64,000 nucleotides of DNA from Eriocheir sinensis (lineage: Eukaryota > Arthropoda > Malacostraca > Decapoda > Varunidae). Below, one piece after another: positions 40,026 to 52,600 of the stretch. Where the stretch lies: contig NC_066516.1 in the NCBI RefSeq assembly GCF_024679095.1, positions 19,424,544-19,488,543 on the forward strand, written 5' to 3'. The translations under genes were made by a program, and so were the position numbers. The notes beneath the pieces are model-generated. The model saw nothing but the letters and a program-made list of their open reading frames with translations. It was not told where the DNA came from and ran no database searches. Each line of letters starts with the position of its first letter. Positions within the stretch are counted from its first letter, which is position 1.

Positions 40026-40028
<3 letters not shown>
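39711..40028. other. Unique AT-rich sequence
   Basis: Nothing recognised. Confidence 0.4.

Positions 40029-40081
<53 letters not shown>
40029..40081. repeat. Microsatellite (CT)26
   Basis: Perfect CT array. Confidence 0.98.
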
Positions 40082-40082
<1 letters not shown>

Positions 40083-40394
40083 AAGTCTCAGGGATAATAA
40101 ACACGACGCCCTCCTTAAACTGCTCCACTCTTTCCTCCTCCTGTTGACTCACGACCCGTTACTCTCACAAATGAAAGAAAGAAAGGTATACTGTAAGCGA
40201 GCAGCGGCGGGGTCGGCAGCAGCGGGGTCGGCGAGGCAGCGTTCGGCGTAGATCAAGAAGCAAGTGGCAAAGGAGTGTTTGTTCCAACCCCTCCGCTCCC
40301 ACGGTTTGCTCTACGGCTCTACAGGCGGCGCGGCGCAATACTGTATCATACCCGAGCACTCGAAGTCTAGCGTTATGGAGAAACTAATATGCTT
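40082..40394. other. CpG-containing unique sequence
   Basis: GC-rich at 40195-40345 with CGGCG words. A 64-codon minus frame has no recognisable motif. Confidence 0.4.
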
Positions 40395-40640
40395 CCAATA
40401 GCTACCTCGGGGAGAGTTAACTGTTTCAGCTGCCAACACGGGAAAGTATATAGGTTACAACACAACGAAGAGAAACAAAGCTATTTTACGTGCCATTACA
40501 AAATAACTTAGTTGCTACTTCAGGGAGCTCAACTGCCTCAGACGCCAAGAAGGGGAAAGTATATAGCCACCGGGGGAAAGTAAACAATTTCAGATGCCAC
40601 CAAGGGAAACTAAACTGCATAAAAGGGCACTATGGGGAGT
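40395..40640. repeat. Degenerate tandem repeat
   Basis: GGGGAAAGTATATAG(G/C) at 40440 and 40553, with flanking AGCT(A/G)CxTCxGGGAG and TTTCAGxTGCCAxxAxGGGAAA phrases, recurs three to five times at about 50 or 110 bases. Confidence 0.6.
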
Positions 40641-40660
40641 CTCCAAGGCGATATAGCACA

Positions 40661-40663
40661 CAT

Positions 40664-40724
<61 letters not shown>
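40661..40724. repeat. Microsatellite (CA)32
   Basis: Perfect CA array after CACATG. Confidence 0.98.
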
Positions 40725-40725
<1 letters not shown>

Positions 40726-40874
40726 GAAAACCAACACAAGTTTTCAAGTATATGTTAATGTTGTAAAAATATTAGCTGTGCAAGAAAAAAAAACAAGAAA
40801 ATTACTAGCCGCATAACCAATCTAAGAATATAAATACGTACACAAATAATGAACAAAAGTAATTAACAACAGAA

Positions 40875-41035
40875 TAAATAAATAAATAAATAGATATGAC
40901 AGAAGTAGGTAGATAGAGAGATAGGTAGATAGATAGATAGATAAATAGATAGATGAATAATATATCAATTGACAGGTACATACATAGTCAAATAGATTTA
41001 TAAATACCTATATAAATAATTAAATACATAAATAA
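40875..41035. repeat. (AAAT)n and (GATA)n tract
   Basis: AAAT units at 40875-40892, GATA units to about 40960, then AAAT-like sequence to 41035. Confidence 0.85.
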
Positions 41036-41184
41036 AATCTGAACAGGAGCCTGTTACTGCGACATCACCGACTAGAAAGAAAAAAACGAATCATTCCATT
41101 AATTCGCGCAAAACATGTTGAAAGCGAAAAGAAGCGACACTTATTACACGTCATTTGATTTCGTGTCACAACTAATTGGTGGCG

Positions 41185-41760
41185 CGGCGGCGGCGGGGTG
41201 GGGGTGGGAGGGGGGGGGGGGCAGTTTTGGTGGTGGTGGTGGTGGTGGTGGTAAGGATAATGAGGTGGTGGTGGGGATTTTCGTGTTGTTGATGGTGGTA
41301 GTGGTGGTAACATGGAGGAAAGAGACAAAAAGTAGAGGTGGAAAGTGGAGATGGTGGAGCTGAAGGTAGTGGTGGAAGTGGAGGTGATGAAGGTAGGGGG
41401 GTAGGAGTGGAGGTGATGAAGATAGAGGTGGTGGTGGTGGTGGTAATAGAGATAAAGGTAAGGGGGGTGAGGGTTAAGGTGATGAAGGTAGGGGGGAGGG
41501 GGGGAGGTGGTAGCTGTGGTTGTGGTGGTGATAGTTATGAAGGCAGGGGTGAGGGTTGAGGTGACGAAGGCAGGGGTGGGGGTTGAGGTTGTGGTCGTGG
41601 TGGTAGTGGGGTGGTGGTTGAGGTTGTGATCGTGGTGGTAGTGGGGTGGTGGCTGAGGTTGTGGTCGTGGTAGTAGTGGGGTGGTGGTTGAGGTGGTGAT
41701 CGTAGTGGTAGTGGCATAGAGAGCAGTGAGAGAGAGCTAGAAACAAGAGGAGGTGGAAGA
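41185..41760. repeat. GGT-rich tract with 35-bp repeat and G-quadruplex motif
   Basis: GGTGGTGGT-rich throughout. A perfect-spacing 35-bp unit (GAGGTxGTGxTCGTGGTGGT-like) starts at 41585, 41620, 41655 and 41690. A canonical G-quadruplex motif (G4-T-G5-T-G3-A-G12) lies at 41195-41221. A 32-bp duplication follows at about 41735-41795. Confidence 0.9.
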
Positions 41761-42304
41761 AGAGGAGCTAGAAACAAGAGGAGGTGGAAGAGGAGGAGTA
41801 GTGGTGTCCGTTCTCATCCGTTCCTGGCTGGTGATTACATAATGAAAGCTGACACTTGGAAGTTCATTAGTAGAGCCTTCCTGGCCGTCACTAATATCGA
41901 GATGGACTGCCAACAGGTGACACGAGGCAGACACTCCGAAAATAGCGTAAGTAATTCAATTTGCACTGCTAATAAATTCATATCCGTAAAATTGAAACTT
42001 CATCTCTGCCTTTTATAGTGATTTCTCTACGGCCACGGTGAACTGCTGGATGCTATTTGATTTATTACCGCTCTATATGTATATCTGTAAATCTTTTGCC
42101 TCATATACGACACAAAACTGGCGCTTACTTCTTGGTGTGAGTCGCTGTTCGTCTTTTTTTTTTCTTTTTTTTTCAGGATCAAGTAAATGGCTTTATCACT
42201 TCTATTTAGTATGCATGGAAGGAAGAGGCAAAGGATTGTGGAGACGAGGATGAAGACGAGGGAGAGGAAGAAGAACAAGAGAAAAAATATATAAAATAAC
42301 TAAA
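41761..42304. other. Unique intronic sequence
   Basis: Nothing recognised. Confidence 0.45.
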
Positions 42305-42445
42305 ATAACAAGGAGGAGGAGGAGGAGGAGGAGGAAGGGGGACAACAAAAACTAATACTCCGTTCCGTCCTGGCTCTCTGCACGTCTCCCTAAGGTAAAC
42401 AAGAACAACAAGGAGGAGGAGGAGAAGGAGGAAGAGGAAGAAAGG
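42305..42445. repeat. (GGA)n patches
   Basis: AACAAGGAGGAGGAGGAGGA occurs at 42307 and in related form at 42406, a duplication of about 100 bases close to the exon donor side. Confidence 0.8.
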
Positions 42446-42547
42446 AGACACCACCAATAACTTCTCTCCCTCCCCTCCTGCCCCTCCACTCGTCCTCCAC
42501 ACAAGTCAACAAGCCCTCCCTCCGCCACAACCCGTATACGGACTTAC

Positions 42548-42659
42548 CCGGTGAAGATCTCGACGTTGAAGAAGGCGTAGTCCCCGGAGTCCATTTTGAG
42601 CTCGGCGGCCGCCAGCATGATCTGGCGCACGTTGGCAGGCGAACCGCAGATCACCAGGA
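42548..42659 (-). CDS. Receptor guanylate cyclase, ectodomain exon (YAFFNVEIF exon)
   Basis: Most upstream exon found, 112 nt. The acceptor is TTTCAACAG|TCC with a branch-point-like TGCTAAT about 30 bases before it; the donor is GG|GTAAGT. The first two bases finish a codon begun in an unseen exon. Thirty-six codons follow, and the last two bases form Gly with the next exon. The peptide reads LVICGSPANVRQIMLAAAEL and then KMDSGDYAFFNVEIFT. This is the strand-helix-strand of the periplasmic-binding-protein-like ANF_receptor fold: (V/I)(V/I)xCxSPxxxRxIMLxAxxxGM, then GDYxFFNxE(I/L)F, shared with NPR-A/B/C. The receptor class makes cGMP at the plasma membrane on peptide binding. In decapods receptor cyclases have been studied in moulting-gland (Y-organ) signalling, but nothing here ties this gene to it. 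Confidence 0.94.
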
Positions 42660-42760
42660 CTGTTGAAAGTGGGAGAAACACGCACATTAGCATTTCACTC
42701 TGTCATTCCGTGAAGCTTATGAACAATTACTCGGCGCCCCGTGTCCTGATGTCATTCACA
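42660..42760 (-). promoter_or_regulatory. Splice acceptor region of exon 42548-42659
   Basis: On the minus strand a TGCTAAT branch-like site, a CTCCCACTTTC tract and CAACAG lead into the exon. The intron upstream extends at least to the next, unseen exon. Confidence 0.6.
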
Positions 42761-42825
42761 ACGAGAGGGCGTTTTTTTTTTTTTTTTTTTTGCCTTTGAG
42801 CTGCTTTCTGTACAGTAAATAAAAC
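42761..42825 (+). repeat. Dispersed short repeat, copy 4 (partial)
   Basis: GAGGGCG, a 21-base T run, TTTGAGCTGCTTTCTGTACAG and an A-rich end. Confidence 0.55.
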
Positions 42826-44014
42826 GGTTACGGGATGCCATGAATGCTTGGAGTGGTTATATTTTTTTCACACCTCTGTAGATAAAAAAAAACATTAATC
42901 TTTAGTTTACGAATTCCCACAAAATACCAACACGAGGGCAGGGACGCCAGCCACCTGTCACATCTCAGGTGTTTCATTATGAATTTTGCGTCTGGTGGCT
43001 TATTGAATTATACTGTAACGGCGCTGCATAATTTGAAATACCTGTACTACAAAACGTCTTACTCTAGGATAATCAACATCGTAACTTTTATCAATGTGTC
43101 ACTCTACTACATCAGGCAGGTCTATCATCACTACTTCCCCTTCCCTTGTCCCTCGTTTTGCACACGTATATAAGATCGTCAATGTCAGCTTCACTCGTCC
43201 TGTCCTCGCACCACTCCTGAGACACTCTGTTATCATCATGAACACCACCCCTCTTGTTTTTGTGCCACGCCTCTCATTCAACATTGGTACTATCATGCTC
43301 ATAACTTCCCCCCTTGTACCACTCTCTAAATAACCAACGCAATTCTTATCAGCATCATAACTTCTGCGTTTGATGACCCAGCACTACAAATGTCGGTATA
43401 TCATCAGTCGCTGTGCAATCATCAACCACGTTTGTGCTCCCACTTTCCGAAGCACCTCTGTAATTTTCACCCCACGCTTTATATACTACCTAATGTCAGT
43501 CCCTATATTTCTGCCATCTAGAAAATAGTTACCACGAGTGCAGAAAAAAACACAAACAAAAGAGAACAAAATCTTCTCCCAAACCAAATATCAAGAAAGA
43601 GCTTTGTTCGCCTCCTCACAACTGAAATGCAGCAACAAAAGTTTAAATAGTCATATATAACAAACAAAATCGAATTCAATTTATTTTCAAAGCCTACAAA
43701 TTATATGAACCTGGTCAAGAATATTTATAACTTCCTCGAAAATCTTGAGAGGGTAACAAAGGAAGCGGCTCAGTCCATCACAGACTCCTCGACCCTCGCC
43801 GCCTCGCCATCCCGGCAAGTTATGGAGCATAAACGGAAGAGAAAGTTTCCTAAATTGCTCCTCTGGAGCCATTTACACTTTTTACCTTTCCTCATCGTCT
43901 CATTTGTTATCTGAGGGCCAGAGGCTCTAACATCGAGGCGGCTTTTTGTTTAGATAAATTTTCAAGAAATCTGCAGAATTTATCGAAATTCTTACTGTGC
44001 ACGACGATGCTTTA
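42826..44014. other. Unique AT-rich sequence
   Basis: No exon with an NPR-like frame, no tRNA and no repeat are recognised. Confidence 0.45.
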
Positions 44015-44345
<331 letters not shown>

Positions 44346-46154
44346 ACTGTTACATCTGTTTTATCGCTGTTGCTGCAAATGCCGTAAGGATTGCTATGCT
44401 GATGTTGTTTCATTGTCAAAGTTAATTTTTTTGCAATCCCATCATCAACGTGGCGAAGAGGGCTCATGTGCACCTCAGACGTACACGAAACTATTATATA
44501 TTTAGAACAGACCATCATGTCCCGCGTTCCCGGCCACAACAACTAAACGAGACTTATTTCTCGCATCCCGTAGGTGTAGCACGTCCGCACGGCGACACTC
44601 AGAGAGCCTCGGCTGGCCTCAGGTAGGCCTTAACGAGTACTGCCGGCAGCGTGCCGTGATGCAGGGCGGCAGGGAGGTAAGCTTATGGCGGCGGGAGGTT
44701 CAGCCGGTTATTTGGTGAAGACTACATTCGAAAATAAAACTGACATTGGAAAATAAAACTGACTGATTGAATAAGCAAAAATATATCACGGCAACGTAGG
44801 ATATGCAGTCATGTGAAGCGGATATACATGACAAAAAACATTAAAATACTCTAAATTTCCAAAAAGAACCCTGAAAAACAGTGCACTGCACAGACACATC
44901 CAAAATGCGTGGACAGTCATCCCTTTTCATCTCTCCCCCGCAGCCATTTGCAGCGCGGGTCAGACTCCAAAATTAAGGTTCAGCCCCGCCACTCCCGCTG
45001 CTGGCCAATCATTGGGATGCGTGCATGTGTCCGCGTGTGTCCGCGTGTGGGTCGTGCCTGGCCGCGGCCCAAGCATGGCTCACCTCACCACTGTCGGCCC
45101 GTATAGGCGGCATCAGAGAGATGTTAACATCCAAGTTCCTTTTAGTGCAGCTGTTACACAGCAAATATTGCACTCAACTCATCACTAATCTCACTCTTTA
45201 CTTTATATCTCTTTATATCCTATTTAAATAAGGCATATGCACGGAAGACGACTTAATAGCAATAAAATATAAAGAAGAGAAAAAAAGGAGAACAGAGAAC
45301 CGTTCGACAGTATGAGAGCAAGATATCATTCTTTACGCGACCAAAAGGCATTCACGTGACCACATCAACCAAGCGTTCCAGCGCTTCCTTTTCACTGCTC
45401 TCGATTCATAGAAAACCGTGAAAGAGATTCGACGAAAGTATGCGCCGGAGTTTTCCAATAGAAGGTATGAAGGCACGCTGGTCAAAACGTGTTTCAGAGG
45501 AAGGGAGGTGGGCAGTGGCAGGGGCGAGTCAGGCACTGGAGGGGGGGCGCGATCATAGCCAGTGACCTTTTCCTTCTCTTCCACTTTCCCCCAAATGCCA
45601 CGGAAAGGCGCATGAGGTCTTAGGAAGGTAATGTTTTCTATCTTTCCTTTCGTCTCTATTCTTGTATCCAGGAAAGCACACCACAGATTTTCATCCAAAT
45701 ATTATCATCTGCATTAGCTCTCGCATTCCATATACGTCCAAATGAATATGTCCGAATGATTTAGGCAAACAATATATATAATGATTATCAAACACCACAA
45801 CAAAACCCATGACACAGATTTCCATGCAAATATCAATACAATAAAAAGAAATGTTAATGTTAATGCGATATGTCAACACCGCTTTAATTAACACCAATAT
45901 AATGTGTCAACGTCAGTAAATAGCCACAGATTAATATCCACATGTGTGTCAGTATAAATTAGGCAAACGAAAATGCTCCAATAGAGAACATATAATAAAC
46001 ATTGGGGACACCTTCATAATGAGACGAAACAGGTCATGGGTCACATAAAGATAACATTGCCTAGTTTGGTTTAAACGATTTTCTTACTCTTTATACTGTA
46101 CACTGAATAGGGCAAAGAAAACCTAACATTCCCAGCGCATCTTGTGAGTTCTTT
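44346..46154. other. Unique sequence upstream of the known exons
   Basis: No exon is recognised. GC-richer patches lie at 44570-44700 and 44930-45110. A 121-codon non-repetitive minus frame (45333-45698) shows no known motif. Confidence 0.4.
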
Positions 46155-46245
46155 TTTTTACATCAAAGGACGCGGCACAAGGGCAACAAAAGAGTGCAAA
46201 AAAAAAAAAAGCCCTCTACTTGCCGCTCCCACAAAAGTAAAAAGC
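46155..46245 (-). repeat. Dispersed short repeat, copy 5
   Basis: On the minus strand GTGGGAGCGGCAAGTAGAGG, a T run, TTTGTTGCCCTTGTGCCG and TTTGATGTAAAAAAAA. Confidence 0.7.
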
Positions 46246-46502
46246 AAAGAGTAGCCAAAAGAGATAAAAAAAATATCTTACACATTTTCTTTTGACATAT
46301 TTTCATTCTTTTTTACCATAATGTAGTGCTTCCTATTGTATTTTTTTCTCAGCATCAGCGCGATTATCATCATCACCATCATTGTATAGTTGGTCATTTT
46401 GCGATCATACGACTATTTTTCCAGGTCATGAATCACAACTTTGTAACTGAACTCCGCGGTGGTGGCCCAAAATTCACCTACACAATACAGGTCGGGGGGC
46501 GT

Positions 46503-46630
46503 GTGTTGTGTTGTGTGTGTGTGTGCGTGTGTGTGTGTGTGTGTGTGTGGGGGGGGGCAGAGGAGGCGGCGGAGCGTGAGTGTGTGCGTGGTTCTTTTTT
46601 TTTGCTCATCAATATTTAACTTAGCTCAAG

Positions 46631-46680
<50 letters not shown>
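46503..46680. repeat. (GT)n, G9 and (CT)22 cluster
   Basis: GT array at 46503-46549 ending in GGGGGGGG, about 80 unique bases, then a CT array at 46634-46678. Confidence 0.95.
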
Positions 46681-46681
<1 letters not shown>

Positions 46682-47559
46682 CCCCACCCCAAATACATAT
46701 CTCCCATATCCCCGGTAAATTATAGTTGTGATAATGAGGCAACTTTGCTATTCATGAGGAGCGCGGTGACGGTAAAATGTAAAAAGTTATAATAATGATG
46801 ACGTAAGTAACGATTATAATTATGTTTGTCAATTATGTAATGAAAATGAAACGATAAAAATAGAAAAAAAAAGTAAAACATAGGTAACATTACAACATTA
46901 ACGAACGAACACTAGGCAGACCTGATACACACACACGCACACACACATAGACATCATGAAATCTTTAAGTGCCGAGTGCTGCATTGTTCCACTCAACTCA
47001 TGTGCTCGCCACCAACCTCGTACTGAGTAAATCAATAACGCAAGCAGACATTAAGATCTCAACACCTACACCTTGATTTTACTACCTTACCTCAAATCAC
47101 CTTACCTGCTATTTGCATCGCTCTTCATTAAACACTATCTCAACCCGGCATTACTATTTCAGCGGCCACACCTCAACTCTCTCTCTTCATCTCTCGTGAA
47201 TGGTTACTTGGCAGGGGCGTGCTGTTCCCCATGCAGCTTTGATTCAACGCTACAGACTCAAGCTTCACATCGCCTCGCTTTGAATATTCACCTCGTGTCA
47301 GACTCAGAAATAAGCTTAAAGTCAGGGAACGAAGAGCAGTCAATACCGGGGACGGGAAGCTGTTTTCAGGAGAGGGGGAATATATAGTGTTTGCTTATGG
47401 AGAAAGAGTATGTTATGTATCGCTCTTTTGTTGGAGTGTTGGTGATATTTCATTCTGATAGTGTGTCTGTCTTGCCGAAAAGGATAATACTCATATGATA
47501 GCAAAGAGAGAAAGGGAACGTAACATATTATAATTATACGTAAAAAAAGTATTAGACAA
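46681..47559. other. Unique sequence
   Basis: Nothing recognised. Confidence 0.4.
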
Positions 47560-47615
47560 AGAAAGGAAGATAGATAGATAAATATAGATAGATAGATAGA
47601 GAGACAGATAAAGAC
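47560..47615. repeat. (GATA)n
   Basis: About ten imperfect GATA units. Confidence 0.9.
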
Positions 47616-49019
47616 ACGAAGATTATTAATTTCCTGAGTTGACTTGATTCATTTTCCCCAGGAGGACACAAAGGGAGGCAAAGTAAATAAAAGAACGTAA
47701 ACGGCTGTGTGTAGTTGTGGAGACAATTGTTGCTCAAGACAAGAAAAGCGAAAGCCATTAAGAGCTACAGAAATTAGTGTGAATGGAAAGTGAGGAGGCA
47801 GTCCAGACAGCCAGCCGTATAACTATCGAAAGAACATTGTTGCACACTATAAATTCCCTGTTTTCCTGAGCGTGGGGCGCCCTGCACAGACTCGCCTCCT
47901 CTGCCTTACGACTTACATATAAATAAGATAAATGTTGTCCATCCCTCGCCACGGTGCCCAGATGCTGCTTTCTCTCATCGTGTTAGGAATAAATAGTGGA
48001 TTATTTATTACGCTGTATGTTTCGTGCGCTACATGTTACGGAAACGAAGGCTCCAGAAGTATACTCTTTTCAAGATTTCTATTGATTACTATATTTTGAT
48101 TTATCATATTGGTATTAATATTACTTTAGGTGTCATATGTTCCGCAAGAGCACGAAAAAAAACCAGTGTTATTACCTATTACTATGGCTTTTAAAAGTAT
48201 TATTATTACACATGAATTTTTATATATTACTGTTACCATGAAAAGTACTACAAGTCAATTGTCATTACTCACTGCTATTACCCATGCATGAATGTAACAG
48301 ATCAAACTTGAAAGTGAATCTAATTGATGACAACTAGAGTAATAATAATAGCAGTATATTAAATGAAAATTCAAAGTAATAGTAAATGTTATAAGAATGA
48401 ACATCCTGTAACATATCTTACGTCTGATGTTAAAAAGCTTTTTAACTAATTTTTAGTAAATTATAGATTTTAGAAGATTTCCAGTACCTGTACGAATGTG
48501 TATCCAAGCGTTGGTAAACCCTGTGTAACGTGTAGCAAAGTTTCTGTTTGTGAAGCATCTCTCAGAAAACAACTTGCTTGTTCTAAAAAAATAGATATCC
48601 TCCTTTACAGCAGCTGAAAAATCCACGTTTTAATGCTGAAGTGATTTCAACGTACAAGTAAACAATATTCAAACATATAAGACAGGGAATGCTCTCGATG
48701 TCTCCCTCTGTTTAGAAAATAAAAGTTTATTTAAGAAAGTTGAGAAAAAATCTGAACATTTCAAAGGCTAGAGTTTAAATTAAAATCCAAAAATATTTCT
48801 TTACCGAAAAGTAAACGAATTTTTTCTCATTTTATGGTAATTTATGGGGAACAATTTTATTTCGTTAGAGCTGACAGGGAACGTCGCAGGCTTTCCTCTC
48901 CGCCTCTCTCGAAGGCATAAAATATTTAGCTTAAACGTAAAAAATGCAGACACACAAACACGCCTGCACGCGAACGCTCACTCACTCACTCACTCACTCA
49001 ATCGCAAATGCTAATAAAA
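47616..49019. other. Unique AT-rich sequence
   Basis: From 47960 to 48950 there is no simple repeat except a CTCA run at about 48977-49000. Unusual for this window. Confidence 0.5.
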
Positions 49020-49125
49020 ATAACAATGATAATAAAACAATAACAGCATGAAAAGCAGCAGCAACACCAATACTGATGATGATGATGAAAATGATAATAA
49101 CAAGAACAAAAATAATGATAATAAC

Positions 49126-49193
<68 letters not shown>

Positions 49194-49245
49194 TAACAAC
49201 AACAATAATAACAATAATAAGAATAATGATGATAACAATAATGAA
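49020..49245. repeat. (AAT)n array with degenerate flanks
   Basis: AATAAC/GATAAT-like degenerate triplets surround a perfect AAT core at about 49127-49190. Confidence 0.95.
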
Positions 49246-49556
49246 TTAACCAAAGTAAGAGCTAAGAAACTCAATACCAATTTAATTATGAAAAATCAGA
49301 CTAAACACAACACCTCCAAGCATTAGGACACACAGCACAGTCTCCCTTCCTTTCCTGCCTGTTTCAATGCCTCTGATGGCGGCCATTAAACCTCCCCGAC
49401 CCAGTAATGGCGCAAGCAACCCACCTGAAGGCACCATCTGGCCGCCGCAGGTGTTGGGCCCCGCGGCAGGTGTGAGGCGAGGCAGCAAAAGGTTATGGAC
49501 TTGTTTGTACCAAGGGACTTAGCCAGTACAATTTAGCCGGTCACTTTTAAGGTTAT
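49246..49556. other. Unique sequence
   Basis: Short GC-rich patch (49370-49490). No exon is supported. Confidence 0.4.
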
Positions 49557-49640
49557 TGCGGGTACGTCTTGTGGTCTGATGGTAAGTGTTGTTTAGTTGT
49601 GTGGTCAAGGGTTCGATTCTTCTTTGATGTATTACTGCTA
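49557..49640 (+). mobile_element. tRNA-derived SINE remnant
   Basis: An A-box-like TGGTCTGATGGTAAG and a B-box GGGTTCGATTC about 35 bases later are spaced as in a tRNA. The sequence between is not foldable as an intact tRNA. Confidence 0.5.
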
Positions 49641-52600
49641 CACAAGGAAGGAAAGGAAATTGTCGAGAATGGGTGATCAGGACACAAAGGGAGGAAAGGG
49701 AGGTCAGCTTGGGTCATGTTCTCTTGGCAGATCAGCGCACATTGCAGGTCTATAGTTTCTTTTTCATCATGCACTCCTATATTTTTTTCCTTTTTTATTT
49801 CCATTTCCTTACTTTGTTTCTATCTTTTCTTCTTGTTCCTTCTTTATTGTTGATTTGCTTCCTTCTCAACTTCCTTTTCCTTACTTTCTTTTCTTTTATT
49901 TATTTATTCCTTTTTATTAATATTTTTCCTTACTCAAATTTTCTTTTTTGTTCATCTTTATTTTCCTTTCTTTCATTTTCTTTCTTTAATTTTCTTTCCT
50001 TTTGATCTCATCTTCTTTCACTTTTCTTCCATCTTTTTCTCTATATATTTTAATTTCCTTCTTTCATTGCCTAGTTTCTGGCTCACATGAATAAAATATC
50101 AGTAAATATATCGGATGACATGACCCGCACCAGAGTAGCCGCCTCTACTTTTAGGGAATACGCCGCTTTCCTCCATTACAAATGACGATAAACTGGTGAT
50201 ACGGACTTTTCATTACCTAGTTAACAGCGCCGGAAGCTTGCAAATTGTGAAAAAAAGCAAGTAGGATGTAGGGTTTGCTCTCACGGAGGTACACCTCGAA
50301 CACTAAACTTTTAACGTAAGATCAGTCATATGAGAAATTATGTCTGATATATATAGTTCGGTGGCAGGAATCATACCAGATAAAGAAAATATATATCGTT
50401 GTTATAGTATCTTTGACCAACGAAAGCATACCAGTTCCAATCATGAATATTTTTAGTGCCTTAGATCAGAAACAACGCGTTTGTTTATTGAAAACGACAG
50501 AATTTATAAGAACTCAAAGAATAAAAAGAAAAAAAAACCATGCAAGTACGTATTTGCAGCGCACGCATATCAGCTACTCGTAATGCACACAACACTTCTG
50601 TTCCTTACACATTTTTTTTCTTTTCACATATGCAGCTAGCTCCATTGTAAACGTCAGGAAATGATGAAGAAAATAAAACGTACAGTTCACAGAAACGTTA
50701 CGCTAAAATCCTACAAACATTAAGATTTATGATTCAGAAAATAATAAAGCTTCTCTTGAAAACGGTGGATTTCCAGCTCATAGGAGGAAAGTGAGGTTAT
50801 TTTTAGCACGTTGTGGGCACGCGAGCACCTCATCGCTCGCCGCCCACGCCCACCTGTGTCACCTTGATCCTGGCTTGAGTGGCGTCCCTATTAGTCACAG
50901 GTGGTTTATTCATCATTACCCCAATTTATCAAAGCCTTCATACAATAGCGATCTCAGCATCGTCACTTTGTGTATAACTTTCTTGATTGGAGGAGCATGA
51001 GCATGGCAAGGTCACTGAACTGTTTTTCATCCTATTTCGTTGCTTGAGTTGATGAAAAACGGGAACCATTTCCCCTTTAGTCAGCTTCGGAGGGCAACTC
51101 GCGGCATGTTTTGCAGGCGCCGAGCACAGCCATGTAGTCTGACCAAAACGCTCGTCTTGTTCAGTCGCGGTCGAAAGTTTTAGTGTCGGCAAGAGCATGA
51201 CTAAGCCATCCCTGTGGTCTCGTGTGCCTCTTTCTCAGATATAAACATCGATCACAGTGCGTGACAAAAGTTTAGGGATTATAATGAATTGAATTTTCAC
51301 TAACACACAAAGAAGGTAAAAACAAAATATTAAAGATAGTTAAACCACTAGAGTGCTAAGAGCGATAGGCATCAATGAGCTACATTAATATAAAGCTCAA
51401 GAAAATAAGCTCACAGCAATATAAATAAGAAAAAAAACGAAGACAAACAGCTTTAAACATTTTTCTTTTTATAGGTCATTAAAGGTATTGGATTCTGCGT
51501 CAAATTAGCACCACCGATCAATAAAGTGGTACCGGCTGAGGCGCTCTGCTGCAAGAGGCTGCTGGTCTGAGGGGCCTCCTCCTCTTTGTATCTTAGGGCG
51601 GAATAGCAAACATTGGGATGGTTGGCTCTTTCTCTACCACTTCCCTTGTAGCCAAAAATAGTCCACGCAACGAAGAACACGCCCCTGTAACCATGAACAG
51701 GGGTCGCCGACACATCGAGATCTTTTTTCTTTTTTTACAGGAAAAGGAAACGTTCCTAGGACTGCAAAAAATATCGGCGACATGCTTCTCCACACAGAGG
51801 GACAGAGCGAATGGCCAGAAATAAAGCCTCCAGTCTAGTTTCTGAGGCGTCTTGATTCTTTTCTCGGAAGTCTTAATGGCGGGGTCAAAGGTTCACACCG
51901 CCAGATGTTGGATGTAGGACTTAACGTTGTCTCGAGTCGTTACAGAAGAATGAGTAAATTTCTTATTGGACACGGGAAGACCATAAAGGATGAAGGATGG
52001 ACTGAGAGCATTGAGAAATACCGAGACTACGCTTCAGTGTGTCCGTGAATACTGCAGACTACTGTTTTTTTTTTTTTTTAATCTTTATTATTCTTTGCTG
52101 TGCTCATAATCTTTACTTCCTGAACTCAGAAACTTTTTAAAACGAAGAGCAATGTACTGACTGGGACATAGACGACATAGCTGAGTTAAATTTTTGTATT
52201 TTTAACTCATGAAGAATCATTAAGAGAAAATGACCTAATGAACAGGCGCCGTGTCCGTAACCATGCAGGAAGTCACGAACGCATGACCCCGTTACGCCAT
52301 GACGAGACGCAGGCAGTTCGTAGCCCTGCGAGTCCCCAACAAACACAAGCGCCACGAAATCATTACAGACGAGGGAAATGAAAACTCCTCTGGCGTGCAC
52401 AAAAACTTCAGTACGGATTTTTATTTATTTTTTCCACCATGAGGTTTAATGAGCCTTAAGTTGAGTTTCCTTTGAGAGGGCAACGCCCTCGCCCGCGGCT
52501 GGTCAACGCCCGGCCAAGCCAAGGAAGGAAAACATTTCTTTCAGACGCTCGTTTTGAAAATCTTCCTTGATGTTTAATGCAGAACCTTCACTCGTCTTTT

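Noticed and set aside
49282..49488. Gly/Leu-rich minus ORF in a GC-rich patch
   Set aside because: Short, no motif and no splice sites. Composition is explained by GC content.
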